The position numbers and the translations under genes were made by a program. A DNA stretch of 64,000 nucleotides, taken from the NCBI GenBank assembly GCA_015680685.1, contig MNCI01034769.1:1181112-1245111 (forward strand), read 5' to 3'. Below, one piece after another: positions 21,980 through 33,618 of this stretch (position 1 is its first letter; each line of letters opens with the position of its first letter). Source of the DNA: Gnetum montanum. Its lineage: Eukaryota; Streptophyta; Gnetopsida; Gnetales; Gnetaceae. The notes beneath the pieces are model-generated. The model searched no databases. It had not been told where the DNA came from and worked only from the letters and a program-made list of their open reading frames with translations.

Positions 21980-23095
21980 CCATCATCAAGTATAGTATCC
22001 TTAGCATCCTACAAAGATTCTCTTTTGCTTTCATATGCATTTAACAAATGTTGAATTGCATCATGGCTATAAAAATAATATCTTTGATCAACATTTCTAT
22101 TTTTGACAAGTCATACTGTCTAAAACTCTATGATATACCATCTACAATAATATTACCATGATGTTTGGAACATAATTTTAGAAAAGAGCCATCATTTCCT
22201 AATTTTAATTATTAAGGATAAACATTATATCTCTCAGCATCTGCATTATGTGAATTCAAATCTTTTTCTCCTTTTCAATGAGAAGAAATATTTCTCCATA
22301 ATTTAAAGACGTTATGTTTGTTAAAATTACAAACTTATATACAAACATGTGCTTTTTATAACATTTTTCATATTTTTTACCTAAAAAATACATTTTGCAT
22401 CTACATAAGTAGACTGATTAATGTTACTTTCATGTATCATTTTTTTTGAAGTCTTATTTGATAATAGTCCTAAATAAAGATAACATGTCATTGTATTTTA
22501 GAAAACACCTATACATATAAAATAAACATAACATATATATAGTATAGCATCCTCGCCATCATACAAATATTTTTTATTATTTTTATATCTATATGGAAAA
22601 TGTTGATTTCCATCACAATTATAGAAATAACAAGTATGATTAGCATTTCCATTTGATAAGTCGTATTCTATATGACTATTTGATGTAAAACTAGAAACAA
22701 ATTTTTCATGATATCTTAAACATGATTTTTTAAAGAGTCTTTATTTCCTAATGTTACTTATTCATGATAAATATTTCTTCTATCAATATTCGTAGAATAA
22801 GAATGCAAATTATTTTGTCCCTTCAATGATAAGTGACATTTTTGTACAATTTTGAACCCTTATATTCATTAAAACTACAAAACTTACATAGAAATATGTA
22901 CTTTTTATAACACTATTTTTAATAGTATTTTTAACTGAAGATGATGTTGTCTATCTACATAAGTAGGTTGAGTACTATCACTTTCATGTATTATTTCTTT
23001 TAAAGTCTCATATAAGAATAATCCAAGATAAAGAAATCACATTACTTGATTAAAAAACAACTATATGTATGAAATAAACAAAACATATTACTATT
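21980..23095. repeat. diverged ~550-bp tandem duplication
   Basis: Two units in the same orientation: for example CATCTACATAAGTAG at about 22400 and CTATCTACATAAGTAG at about 22950; ATGTGCTTTTTATAACA at 22346 and ATGTACTTTTTATAACA at 22894; TTTCATGTAT at both. Offset is about 550 bp. The minus strand contains short coding-like runs (NFDENEKVGFQDYTKLWKD near 21870-21930; NINQSTYVDAKCIF near 22400), so the duplication may include exons of an unknown gene. It lies downstream, in minus sense, of the response-regulator pseudogene. Confidence 0.55.
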
Positions 23096-23244
23096 TATCT
23101 CAAGCATTTTCCCACTTGTCATAATCATTTGTTCAATTTCACTACACAGAATTCTTTTTGAATCTTTACTCTTATTTTCCTATTGCTTTTCTTTTAGCAT
23201 TTTCCCTTGTTTTTCATTAGTTTATTTTCACCACAAAAATAAAT

Positions 23245-23890
23245 GTCAAATAATTTTTTGCTTGATTATATGTTTCCACATAGTTTTCATATCTTTTAGG
23301 AGAATAGGATTTAGACGATAATGATATGCTTCAAGCATAATTGCTTTATTGACAGTATTTTTATCTTTAGCAACAAACATCACTAAGTAGCAAAAAGAAT
23401 ATTAAAATACATACAAATAACTACATCACATTACTTAACCTCCAACAAATCAAAAAACTTACTTGTTAAAGGTATTTTTAGTTTTTTTAGAAAATACTTT
23501 GCTATTTTGAATCCATCTTGAAAAACTATATCTGCATCAATAATGACAAGATTAAACATATTTCCTTCTATCTTCAATACATCTAAAGCAGTTGTTTACT
23601 CAGTGCAAACTATAATTGATAGGCAAACAAAAGTTAATGGTAAATATTTTTAAGAAAAAATTCATACAGTAAGCTTAACAAAATAGTAGATAACTATACC
23701 TTTATAATTACAAGTTTCAAACATTTCTTTTAATACAAGTACATATAAAACATCATGATCAATAATAAGAACATGAACTCCATGGAAACCATCCTTATTT
23801 TTCTATGCTAACATAGGGATGTTTTGATATTTGCCATGTTTGGAATCAAGTGAAACTCTTTTATATACACAATCTTGGCAACAACTTTGA
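23245..23890 (-). pseudogene. type-B response-regulator receiver domain, decayed, three exons
   Basis: Exon 1 (about 23890-23700) contains GFHGVHVLIIDHDVLYVL and KEMFETCNY, matching the receiver start (family: GLRVLVVDDDP..L..LE.ML..CgY), and ends at donor GTATAG. Exon 2 (23601-23463) reads TTALDVLKIEGNMFNLVI then IDADIVFQDGFKI, keeping the phosphoacceptor aspartate, and ends at GTAAGT. Exon 3 (from about 23382) reads KNTVNKAIMLEAYHYRLNPI followed by LKDMKTMWKHIIKQK, the end of the domain plus the type-B linker; the conserved Lys of KPI is Asn and an early codon is a stop. Type-B regulators are nuclear cytokinin-signalling transcription factors; no Myb-like domain was found downstream. Confidence 0.7.
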
Positions 23891-24017
23891 AAGACACATA
23901 ACAAAGAAATAGCTTTAAATCATAAATGTGTACTACAATTTATGGAATCTTATCCATCTATTTCTAAGAATGCATAGTATGCATCTCACTTATTCATTAT
24001 TTTATGTTAGTATATGA
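23891..24017. other. flank between response-regulator remnant and Athila-like LTR
   Basis: Only 127 bp of AT-rich sequence; nothing recognised. Confidence 0.4.
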
Positions 24018-24898
24018 TGAGTAGCAAAGTACCCCCTATGCCCAACCATATGAATCACAAAGCATTCACACATGATTTGGTCAAATTCCATGGACTTTAT
24101 AGTTTCCGATGTACTATTTCTCCAGGAAGTGAATTAGGTGTTGAGGATGTTCATTGTCTTCCCAACTACACTCATGAAGCCCAAGGATATAGTTTAAGTG
24201 TAACTGAGGTACATGATTTTTATCAGTTTGTGTTTTATGATTTTGGTACTTGAAATAGATAAGGTAAGAAATAAAGTAAATTAATATTTACATTAATCTA
24301 ATTAGCTAACTATTTAGTAACTAGTTCTAACATAAGTATCTAGTCCCACTTATCATATACATCCTAAACATGTATAATGTTTCTAGGTTACCAAATGTTA
24401 AGCACTATTGGAATTACCAAATGTCATATGCATGCTCGAAGAAATCATACTTATGTGTTTACTTAATTTCTATTTACATTATCTCCCTTAATTAATTAAT
24501 TAGTTGAATTACTGAAAAACATTGAATAAATAGTTAAAAACATTAAATGCATAAATAAAATATTTAAGCTATCCAAAATGTTGCAAGGTTTATCAAGAAG
24601 TTCGTCTTTATTGCTACACACACTATCATGGTCAAGTACAAAAGCGCTCGAATAAAGGTCCGTACACTCAATAACTTCTACTACAAGCACTCAAGAAAAT
24701 ATTCTAACTTTCAAATGGAAGAATTGTGAGAGCTTCGCTACACTTATGACTAAATGATGCCTAAACATGTTAGGTTGGCATGTATTTATATGAAAGAATA
24801 GAGCCTACATCGATGGGATCATGTTAATGAATCATATGATGCATCGATGGGGCCTAGTCAACAAAGCCTCATTGATGTGGCCAATCCATGACTCATCA
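24018..24898 (-). repeat. 3' LTR of the Athila-like element
   Basis: In minus sense it starts TGATGAGTCATGGATTGGCC and ends GCTACTCA. It matches the other LTR throughout, including the run CCAACCATATGAATCACAAA on the plus strand. A TATAAATA box in minus sense lies at 24782-24789. Confidence 0.8.
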
Positions 24899-25059
24899 TG
24901 CCTCATGATTGAATGAAAATTCATCCTCAATTTCTTTACAAAAATGAAAGATATGGGATTATTGACTACCACATGACTCAAAAAAACTACATGATAAAAC
25001 TGAGTGCCCAGGTGTACGAATCAACAAAATTATAAATTTGGGTGTTCATGACACAAAAT

Positions 25060-27960
25060 TGAACACCAAAAAAAAATTTAGAAAGCACATCCTCTAATGG
25101 TATGAAGACTATTTGAAAAGATCACATGGTCCTAGGCAATGAAGGCTCTTGAGGCTCTGACGAACCTTCCCTAGCTTCAAGCACATGTAGTGGTCAAGGC
25201 TATTGTGGCTACTTAGTTATTGCTGCAACTTCTAGCAGGAGGCGTAAAGCATCTAACATTGCTTTCATTTTCTCCTCCTTACTTGTACCATTGTGCATGG
25301 TCCATGTGGCTTTGCCAATGTGGGCTAGAATGAGCACATCCCAAGGATAGGGAATTGTTGGGAATAGCTCCTTAGCATTAATGAACTAAGAAAAGAATTG
25401 TTTGCATTCAATATCAAATGCTTTGACTATGTTTTTCAGCTCTTAATAGTCATTCATTCTCTTGGCTAGGTTCTTGGCAATAGATTTTTGATTAGTGAAT
25501 TGTGCCTTGGGAACTTCAAGTTCAATGTTTGCTATCTCAATCTTTCGCTTGGTGTCCTTGTGGTGCTTGAACTTGGCCTCGTACAACAAGTATGAGCTAA
25601 CCACCTATTTTTTTACTTCTGATTATGTTCTTCTGATAGTCAACAGCACTAATTTTTCATATCAAATATTTTCCAATTCCATATACCCTATCATTTCTTC
25701 GATTTGCAACTCTTTTATGTAGATTTATGCTTTGTTGTAGGGATCTCTCCCATCAATGATGGGCTATCACAACTCTCTTCCTTGTTGGAGTTATTGGAGG
25801 GGCTCATTTACTTTCTCCTTAGCCACTTGGATATGTTTCTTATTTACTTCTTTCTACAAGCCAACCTAGTTATGATAGTGATTCTTTACTCTCTCAAATT
25901 TGAGAGCCTTATTTTTCTAGGTGATAATTTTAATGGAAGATTTCTGGTGTAAGGAATGGACTTCCTCCATAGACAAATTATGATTCTTTGCAACTAATTT
26001 CCTCAATTTCATGTTCACTCTCGCAAGCTACTTTTCCTATTCATGAATAAATTCTAACATTTGTTATTTTTATGCATCAACATTTTGTAGGTGATGATTT
26101 TCTACGGTCAGTGTTTCATTTTCCTAGTACATCTAGACCAAGTCCTTCTAAACTGAGTAGGTTTTTGCTTCTACTATGGACTAGTTGAAGATGGACATTA
26201 CCATTCCCTCATTAGCTTGTTTTAATTATTCTTGCAACTACTCAAAAGCTTCATCTCTAGTTATTGCAAGGCTAAGAACTACGAAATCAACAAAATGGGC
26301 ATGCAGTTTAGCAACCTTTGTGGCTAAGCATTGGTTTTATGCTTGAGCCATTTTGAGTTTCCATTCTAGGATGATGCATTTGCACCTTGCTTCGACAAAC
26401 TCCAATTAGGTTGTAGCAATGTTATCTAAAAGATCAAAAATGTTTGGAATCAATTGCCCAGTCCCCACTAATCGGTCTAGTAACTCTTTGTGCTAGGCCA
26501 CACTCAATCTTCCATAGATAGTTCCTATGGATGTTTCCACATCTTGAAGTGTAGATACATCTAGTAAAAATGTTGTATGTGTGTTAAGTGCTTCTGCAAT
26601 TTGGTTAACAACTACTTCTATAGCTATCTCCTACCCTTGGTGCTACATCACCATTACAGTTGACCCCTCGCCCTCCTCCAAGTGCACTAAAAAGAAGGTG
26701 GCATTCCCAGAGATTTTTGAGAATAAATGGTGTTGAGATAGAGACACCATCACCTCTCAGGCACTAGGATTCAATATCATGGGCAATTACATTCATTGGG
26801 TTGAGAATATTGGGCCACCTTCTTCCATCTAACTAATTATTAGAGCCACTTCATTAAGGTAACTCATTGCTGGTTGATATACAAATGGATCTCCACCACT
26901 TGTTCATGCTTGCTACTCTTACTTATGCAAGAGCTATTCTTGAATTTTGTGTAAGTAATCAGTGGCTATGTAGGCCTCTAGTATTATTTCTTGAGTGGAT
27001 GGTGAAGGTGGAAATTTCTACTCCTCCTCCTTGGACATAGTAGGTGTCTTGTCCTTCATCATCTCAAACCAAGAGACTACTGAAGTATGTCTAATTGTGT
27101 CATTGGCATAGTGGATTATCCCTTCCCTTTTGTAATGTTTTAGGATGAGGCATAGAAAAGGAAGGGTTTTCCTTCCACACTCATTTTCTTTGAAACACTT
27201 TTTGATCTGTAGATAGATCAATTATGGAAGGTTTGTTGGAAATCCCTCACTTAGAGCAGCACATGCTTAAGTGGAGAAGGCAATTACCTTAGTAGGCCTC
27301 ACCATCAAATTGAGGTTATAGGCCACTATCTTGAAGTATCTATGTTCCACCAATGTGAGCATGCCAAACTCCTTAAAGTCAACTTGGTAACATTGCTAGG
27401 TCCACTTATTTTTTTTCCTCTAGGTTAGCTTGCATAGAAAACTCTACCAATTATGTCCTAGAATCTAGCAACCCAAGATCCTATGCAATGGCTTCAGCTT
27501 AGTAGGACACTTGAATATCCTTGATCTTTACCTTGGAGCCTACCCTTTTATTGTTTAAGAAGACGTATGTCTCTCCTTTGTACCACTCCCCATTAGAAGT
27601 GATGATTGGCCATATGGTAGAGGTTTGTAATTATGTCTTCACTTTTGCTAGGGTATGATTCAAAAATGGCTGAAAGTTTAGTTCCTAGAGAAGTAAGCAT
27701 TTGACATCATGGGGCTTAATTGTGTCAAGGTAGGCTTGTGTTAATGTAACTTCAAGCCCCGGTATAGGCCCTAGTGCCTCTCCCCACTGTGATTATTCTA
27801 TTCTAGCCTCTTCTTCAAGAATCTATCTAATAGATTTCACTTCAAGATCCTCTGAAAGAGGTCCTATTACATGGGTTTCTTCTACCTATTCCTGGACTTG
27901 TTCTTGCTAGCCCTTTCTAGTTTTAGGTTGTTTCTTGCTTGGTTGAAAGGATCATCCATC
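25060..27960 (-). pseudogene. decayed long coding region after Athila-like pol (env-like position)
   Basis: On the minus strand, fragments of open frame with non-random composition occupy this 2.9 kb, for example 27221-27018 (ending SWFEMMKDKTPTMSKEEE), GEWYKGETYVFLNNKRVG near 27570, and EALGPIPGLEVTLTQAYLD near 27760. Some Athila elements carry an extra ORF, often called env-like, in this position. I see no signal peptide or membrane segment strong enough to support envelope function, and the region could equally be the plant-transposon-associated domain type. Stops occur every 20-40 codons. Confidence 0.4.
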
Positions 27961-30119
27961 TTATGGTCATTTCAGTCTTGCTGCCATCTATAAGTACAAC
28001 ATGATCAAAGGTTAGCTATTATTGTGTAATGTGAAAAAATTGGATACCTTATCTCATTAAGAATGTTACACCTGGCTAAGTTATGATTACAACTAATTTG
28101 ATCAATTTTAATTATGAAATTATTTATGTTTTGATGTTGATAAATGATTATAGTCATATTAGAGGTTTCTGAAAGGATTAAACTCTAAAAAATCAATGGT
28201 TTTCATTATCATTATATTTATTAACCCTAAATTTTTGTTAAAAACCCTAAGGTTTGTGGCTGCCATGATGAAGAGCTTACCTCTAGTAGATTTGGGATCA
28301 AAGAATGAAGTGATTTGGACAAACAGTTGGAAAGTTATGGGCTATGGAAGGTTTTGGGCTCTAAGAAATGGCAAAACCTCCTCTCTTGTTGTAAAGTAAA
28401 TGATAAAATATTTGAAAGTGTCGAATGGTATTTATATAGTTTTTGTGTTGCATCAATAGAGCCTAGTCAATGGGGCCCTATTAATGGGGTTGGCTGCATC
28501 GACTAGGCCTGGTCGACATAGTTATTGATCACCATTGAATTTGGTCAAACTCCAAAATTACAAGGATTTTTTGAGTGAAATTGGAGTTAAATAAAAGCCC
28601 AAAAAGGTAAGAACATGATGAAAATAGTAGAAGAGGATGTTGAAGCTCAAAAGTTTTTTAGAAAATTGAGAAAATTGTTGGATAATGAAGTTCTATGAAG
28701 ATTTTAAGGAGCATAGAGCTAGATGTACAATGGGGCATGCTAAAGATAAGACTATAGCAATGTCTGAGGTAAGAAACGTAACTATCCAAACTAAGAGATA
28801 TGCAAGTGGGTCCTCCCCATAGCAGGTAAACACCCTTTTTGTCCCTACATAACCTTAACTAAGGAGTTTGTGGTCCCCGTAGTTGATTAATGATAATGAA
28901 AATTTAAGGACCAACTAGAAAGAATCAATCTAAGAATTCCAACACATCAAATTAAGACATCAATCATAACATGAAAATTGGTAGTGAGGTGAGTTATGGG
29001 TAGCATAAATGGATGACTGAGAAGGTGGGATGGAATCTCAAATTAAGGTCATAAGTCCCTTGTAGAGTTTGTGTTTAAAATGACCTAATAAGATCCATCC
29101 TTAGTCCAAACCAAAATCAATCTCTTTCAGTGACTTCACATCATCACTCCAAGATTAATCCACCTCCTTAAGAAACAAGAGCGCTCCCATAGAACAACCA
29201 TCATTTTGTAAAGAGAAGAAAAGAAAGCAGGAACTAAGAGAGGACCTTAGTTAGAGGGGACCTTCAGGCATGGGTAACATGTCTTTCTAGTTCCATAACC
29301 ATTTCTTATAGCCCATATATTTGTCTAAGGGATGTGCTTTAAATTTTTTTCATGTTTATTTATTTATTTATTTTTCTCTTTTGGATGGTAACCACACCAT
29401 GTAAAAGCTTTATTTGAATTCCTATTATTGGACAACATGAAATGGTAAGAAGTTTATGAAAACACTTAAGCACCCAAGTAAGTAGAAGAGTACAAAGAGT
29501 ATTTTGTCCTCTTGAAGTCACACCCTGTACAAACCTTTGAATCCTTCTTAATTCTAGAAACTACCAAGGTCACAAATTTATTTAATGAAAGGGACCTCAA
29601 ACTTCCAAAACAAGGAAAACCATAGAGTTTGTGGATGGGTGGATGATGTGGATTCACTACCTATTCAATGAAAAATAAACCATGTCTTAGTCATTAGACA
29701 TTAGAATTCAAAAATACAAACCAAACATTAATAATCACAACATTAAGCATAAACCACCATTAGTAAATAGCAACATTAACACTGTGTCTTGTGGTAACAA
29801 AGCACTTTTATTAACAAAAATAGTGTTACAACACCCAAAAAAAATAAAGTAAAATATAAAATATATAAGAAAGTATAAAATATTCAAGAAAGATAAAACA
29901 TACTAACAATGTTGTACAACAAAAAATTGAGAAAATCAATAGAACGAGACAATAAAAAGAGGTAAAAATCAACAAAGTGTAAAACAAAAAGTAAAGAACT
30001 AAGGAGCCATGTTTGTGGTTAGAATAGATGGCCATCTCCCCCACAACTGAGTTGGAAGAAGGATATCCAAAGAATTGAGCTTGGTTGTCCATCCATTGAG
30101 GTATTCATTGCACTAGCTC
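27961..30119. other. spacer within the Athila-like element, possible LTR fragment
   Basis: No gene recognised. Around 28420-28540 the sequence (TATTTATAT, AGAGCCTAGTCAATGGGGCC, GCATCGACTAGGCC) resembles the LTR portion at 24780-24880 in the same orientation, so a diverged LTR piece may be nested here. A (TTTA)n run lies near 29354-29374. Confidence 0.35.
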
Positions 30120-33100
30120 ACTTGAGCTTGTGGAAACGTTTTACTTGTTGAATGTTAACCAACTAATTTTTATTTGGGCTCTTAGGTTTGTAGATTAACA
30201 TGGTCCTAAAGGCAAAGGTTTCAACAATTATATAAGGTCCCTCATACAATGTTTGAAACTTTTTTTCTAGGATATGTGTGTGGGGTTCTAGTAGAGAACC
30301 TTATCTCCTAGTTCAAATTTTACTTTCCATATTCTAAGGTCATGTTATTACTTGTTAAATGACTTGTGCACTTCATTCAAAGATAGGGCTACTAATCAAT
30401 TTTTTTCTAGCATGTTAAGGTTGATTAGTCTTTCTTTTTGTGCTAGACTTAGGTCAAGATTCAAATCACAGGATGTTGAGAGTGTATGAGGCTTAGATTG
30501 AATTGGGAGCATTAGAAGTTTTTCATACACTAACTCATGGGGAGAGTATCCAAAAGGAAGCTTCCATGTTGAGTGGTAGGCCTAGAGGGCATCGTTGAGT
30601 TTTATGCTCTAGTCCCTCCTATATTTGTTGATAGTTCTTATTAGAATCTTTATAATCTCTTTGTTAGTTACCTCTACTTAACCATTGGCTTGGGGGTGAT
30701 ATGGTGTTGTTAATTTATCTTCAACCCCTAAGTATTTCAAAAAGTGGCACTTGTAAAATGAGTTTCATTATAAGAAATTAGTGCACATGGTACCCAAACC
30801 TATTTACAACATTTTGTTATACAAATCTAGTAGCTATGAATGATGTAAAGTTGGTTACAACTACTGCTTCTACCCATTTAGTGCAGTAGTTGACTACTAT
30901 GATGATGTATGCCTTTCCATTGGACATGGATGTGATGGGACCCATGAAGTCTATGCCCCATATGTCAAAGGGCTACAGTGGTTAAATCCATTTTTGAGGA
31001 CCCTCCATTCAAGTAATCATCTCACCATCTTATTGACAATGCTCATAGGATTGGACAAACTGGTGGACATCCTTGAAGATTATAGGCTAATAGTATCTTA
31101 CCATAAGGATTTTTATGGCCATGTGTCTCCCAACATAGTGGCCTCCATAGGGGACTTCATGAGCATCTCGGAGAACACACAGTTAGTCCTTATCAAGGAG
31201 ACACCAACAAACCAGGCCATTAACACACACCTTATAAAGGTGTCCATTGATTTCCATGAAATACTTTGTCCATTGAAGAAACTATTATTTCTTCCTAAAT
31301 TCTAGATCTTGTGGCATCTCCTAAGTGAGAAGGTAAGTGAGGATGTCATCATATCATTTTGGTTCAGTGGACATTTGATCATTTATTACTCCTGTAAAGA
31401 AGAGTTCATCTAGAAATTGATCAAAAAACGGGCTCTCCACCTCCTTGTTATCCCATCTTAACTAAGAGATATGATTGACAACCACATTCTCAGTTCCTTT
31501 TCAATATACCATTGTGAGATTGATTTCTTGTAATATCACTAGCCACTATATGATACAAGGGATCACCATTGGCTTATTCATTAGGAAGTAGATGGCATTG
31601 TGATCTATGTGCACAAACACCTTATAGCTAAGCACATAGTACCTGAACTTTTCAAGATGATACACCACTCCCATTACTTCTTTCTTAGTTGTGGTGTAAT
31701 TTAATTGTGCATCCACAATGCTTTAGCTCATGCAGTGAATGTAGTATAGATGTTTTTTATCATCTAACTACATCATCATAGCTTCCAAGACATAATTAGA
31801 TGCATTAGTCATTATGGAAACTGGTCTAGACTAGTTTGGTGCTTGTAGAATTAGAGTTTCTATGAGTTTTTCCTTTAGCAATTGGAATGCACATTTGCAC
31901 TCCTTGGTCTAGATGAATGGAGAATCTTCTTTTGTAAGCTCAACCAGCAAATCTACAATCTTAAAGAAATTCTCTATAAAATGCTAGTAGTAGCTAGTGT
32001 GTCCAAGGAATGATTAGACATCTTTTACTATCTTTGCTTGGCATGTCATTCCTTGGATGCCCCATATCTTTTTTGGATCTACATCAATCCCTACATACGT
32101 AATTCTATGCCCCACTACTATGCCTTCTTGGACCATCAAATGGCTTTTCTACTAATTGAGCCTAAGGTTTTTTTCAACATATCTTCTTCGTACTTACTCA
32201 AGGTGATTCAAGGCTTGCTTAAATGTATCTCCAAGGGTAGAGAAGTCATCCATAAAGACTTTTTCCCCTCTACCAATCTAATGTTGAGAAATACTAAGGA
32301 CTAGGCATTGCATAGACTGAATGAAATCTTGCAATATGCAAAAGTCCCCCAGGAACTCATGAATGTTTTTTTAGCCTAATCCTCTAACACAATCTGGATT
32401 TGGTTATAGCCACTATAACCATCCAAGAAGTTATAATAACAATGCCTAGATATAGTATCCAACAATTGGTCCACAAATGGAAATGAAAAATGATCTTTAA
32501 ATGTTTTCATATTCAATAACCTAAAGTCGATGCAAACTTGCGACTTACCATCTTTCTTTGGCATAATTACAAGTGGGCTAACTCACTCTCTATCTATGAT
32601 GGGACAGATGAACCCAATCTTGAGGAGTTGTTCTATTTTCTCTTTGTCATTCTCTTTCAACTTGGAGTTCAACCATCTCTATGGGTGTCTTTTTATCTTC
32701 ATGGTTAGGTTGGTGTAGATACAATGTTGCCATATCATTAGATCATTTCCATTCAGCTCAAGATATGACCACGCATAGGTTGTTGGCCATTTGTTGACCA
32801 CCTTCAAAAACTTGTCCTTTCTTTGGGAGCAAGATTCACATTGATGATAACCAACTTACCATTGTCTAAAACTACATACTCCATGCTAGCTGGTAGAGTT
32901 TTTAACTCTAGGAGGTCTTACTTGAAATTATCAAGGATTTTCAACTCTCCCCAGCAGGTATCATCATTTTCATCATTAGAGAGTTAGTGATGAACTCACT
33001 TAAGTTAATCCATGCCCTTACATAGGCACATGCTAGGCTCTCAGTAGATTTCATGCATAGTGTGCTACTATTAGAGTCAACTATTAGCCATTAGATGCCC

Positions 33101-33261
33101 TCCTATTTTGTGGCTACTATGTATAGGCACCTTTGGATATCAATTTCATGTGCACACTAATTACATGCTTTGATGAATGTACTTTTAATGGATCAATTTT
33201 TTTGCATGTAATTGCACCCATTAATTCTATATGCAATGTATGGAATGTGCTTCTTCTAAAG
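30120..33261 (-). pseudogene. Athila-like pol: RT, RNase H, integrase
   Basis: Minus-strand order of motifs: RT core at 32564-32376 (SQVCIDFRLLNMKTFKDHFS, then NFLDGYSGYNQIQI), RNase H near 31740-31540 (AQLNYTTTKKEVMGVVYHL, then HIDHNAIYFLMNKPM), and integrase near 30740-30490 (LTTPYHPQANG, stop, VEVTNKEIIKILIRTI, then GYSPHELVYEKLLMLPI) and its tail near 30330 (KFELGDKVLY). Dozens of stops and frameshifts. The GPY/F-like tail and the lack of a second RNase H fit Athila rather than Tat. It can no longer be expressed. Confidence 0.75.
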
Positions 33262-33618
33262 CTATTCAAATTCATTTTCCTTGGAGATTTCCAAGGAAAG
33301 GTTCCTGATGCCCATTTGTGCATCAACAATGCTCAACCATGCACATTTCATAATGATGGGGAAGTTACCTTCATAGTTTTCTACCTTGATCACAAGAAAA
33401 TTAGTAGGATAAGACCACCCACAAACTATGGTCATATTGTGCTCCATTAATCCTAAAGGGATAGTGATTAATTGGTCTGTCAATTCCAAACAAATATTGC
33501 TCTTCTTGAGAGGTGGTAGGTTCCAAACCTTGTACATGTCATAGGAGATGATATTAACAACAAAACTACAATCAAGAAGAACCTTGCCTGACTCATGTCC
33601 TATGAAATATAAGTACAT
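33262..33618 (-). pseudogene. Athila-like retropepsin domain
   Basis: A 118-codon open frame on the minus strand. The active-site strand reads VLLDCSFVVNIISYDMYKVW, where the family has LLD.GSSVNILP..ly; the catalytic Asp is present but the following Ser/Thr-Gly is Cys-Ser. Downstream blocks fit the family: LPPLKKSNICLELTD, TNFLVIKVENYEGNFPII and AWLSIVDAQMGIRNLSLEI. The protease would cut Gag-Pol. It is the longest undamaged stretch of this element. Confidence 0.7.

Noticed and set aside
24014-24253. 79-codon plus-strand ORF starting MMSSKVPPMPNHM
   Set aside because: It lies in the Athila-like LTR and its counterpart at 36246-36480 is broken; it is LTR sequence.
28370-28540. Calling a separate Athila-like solo LTR
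   Set aside because: Only short similarity to the 24780-24880 part of the LTR; ends could not be placed.
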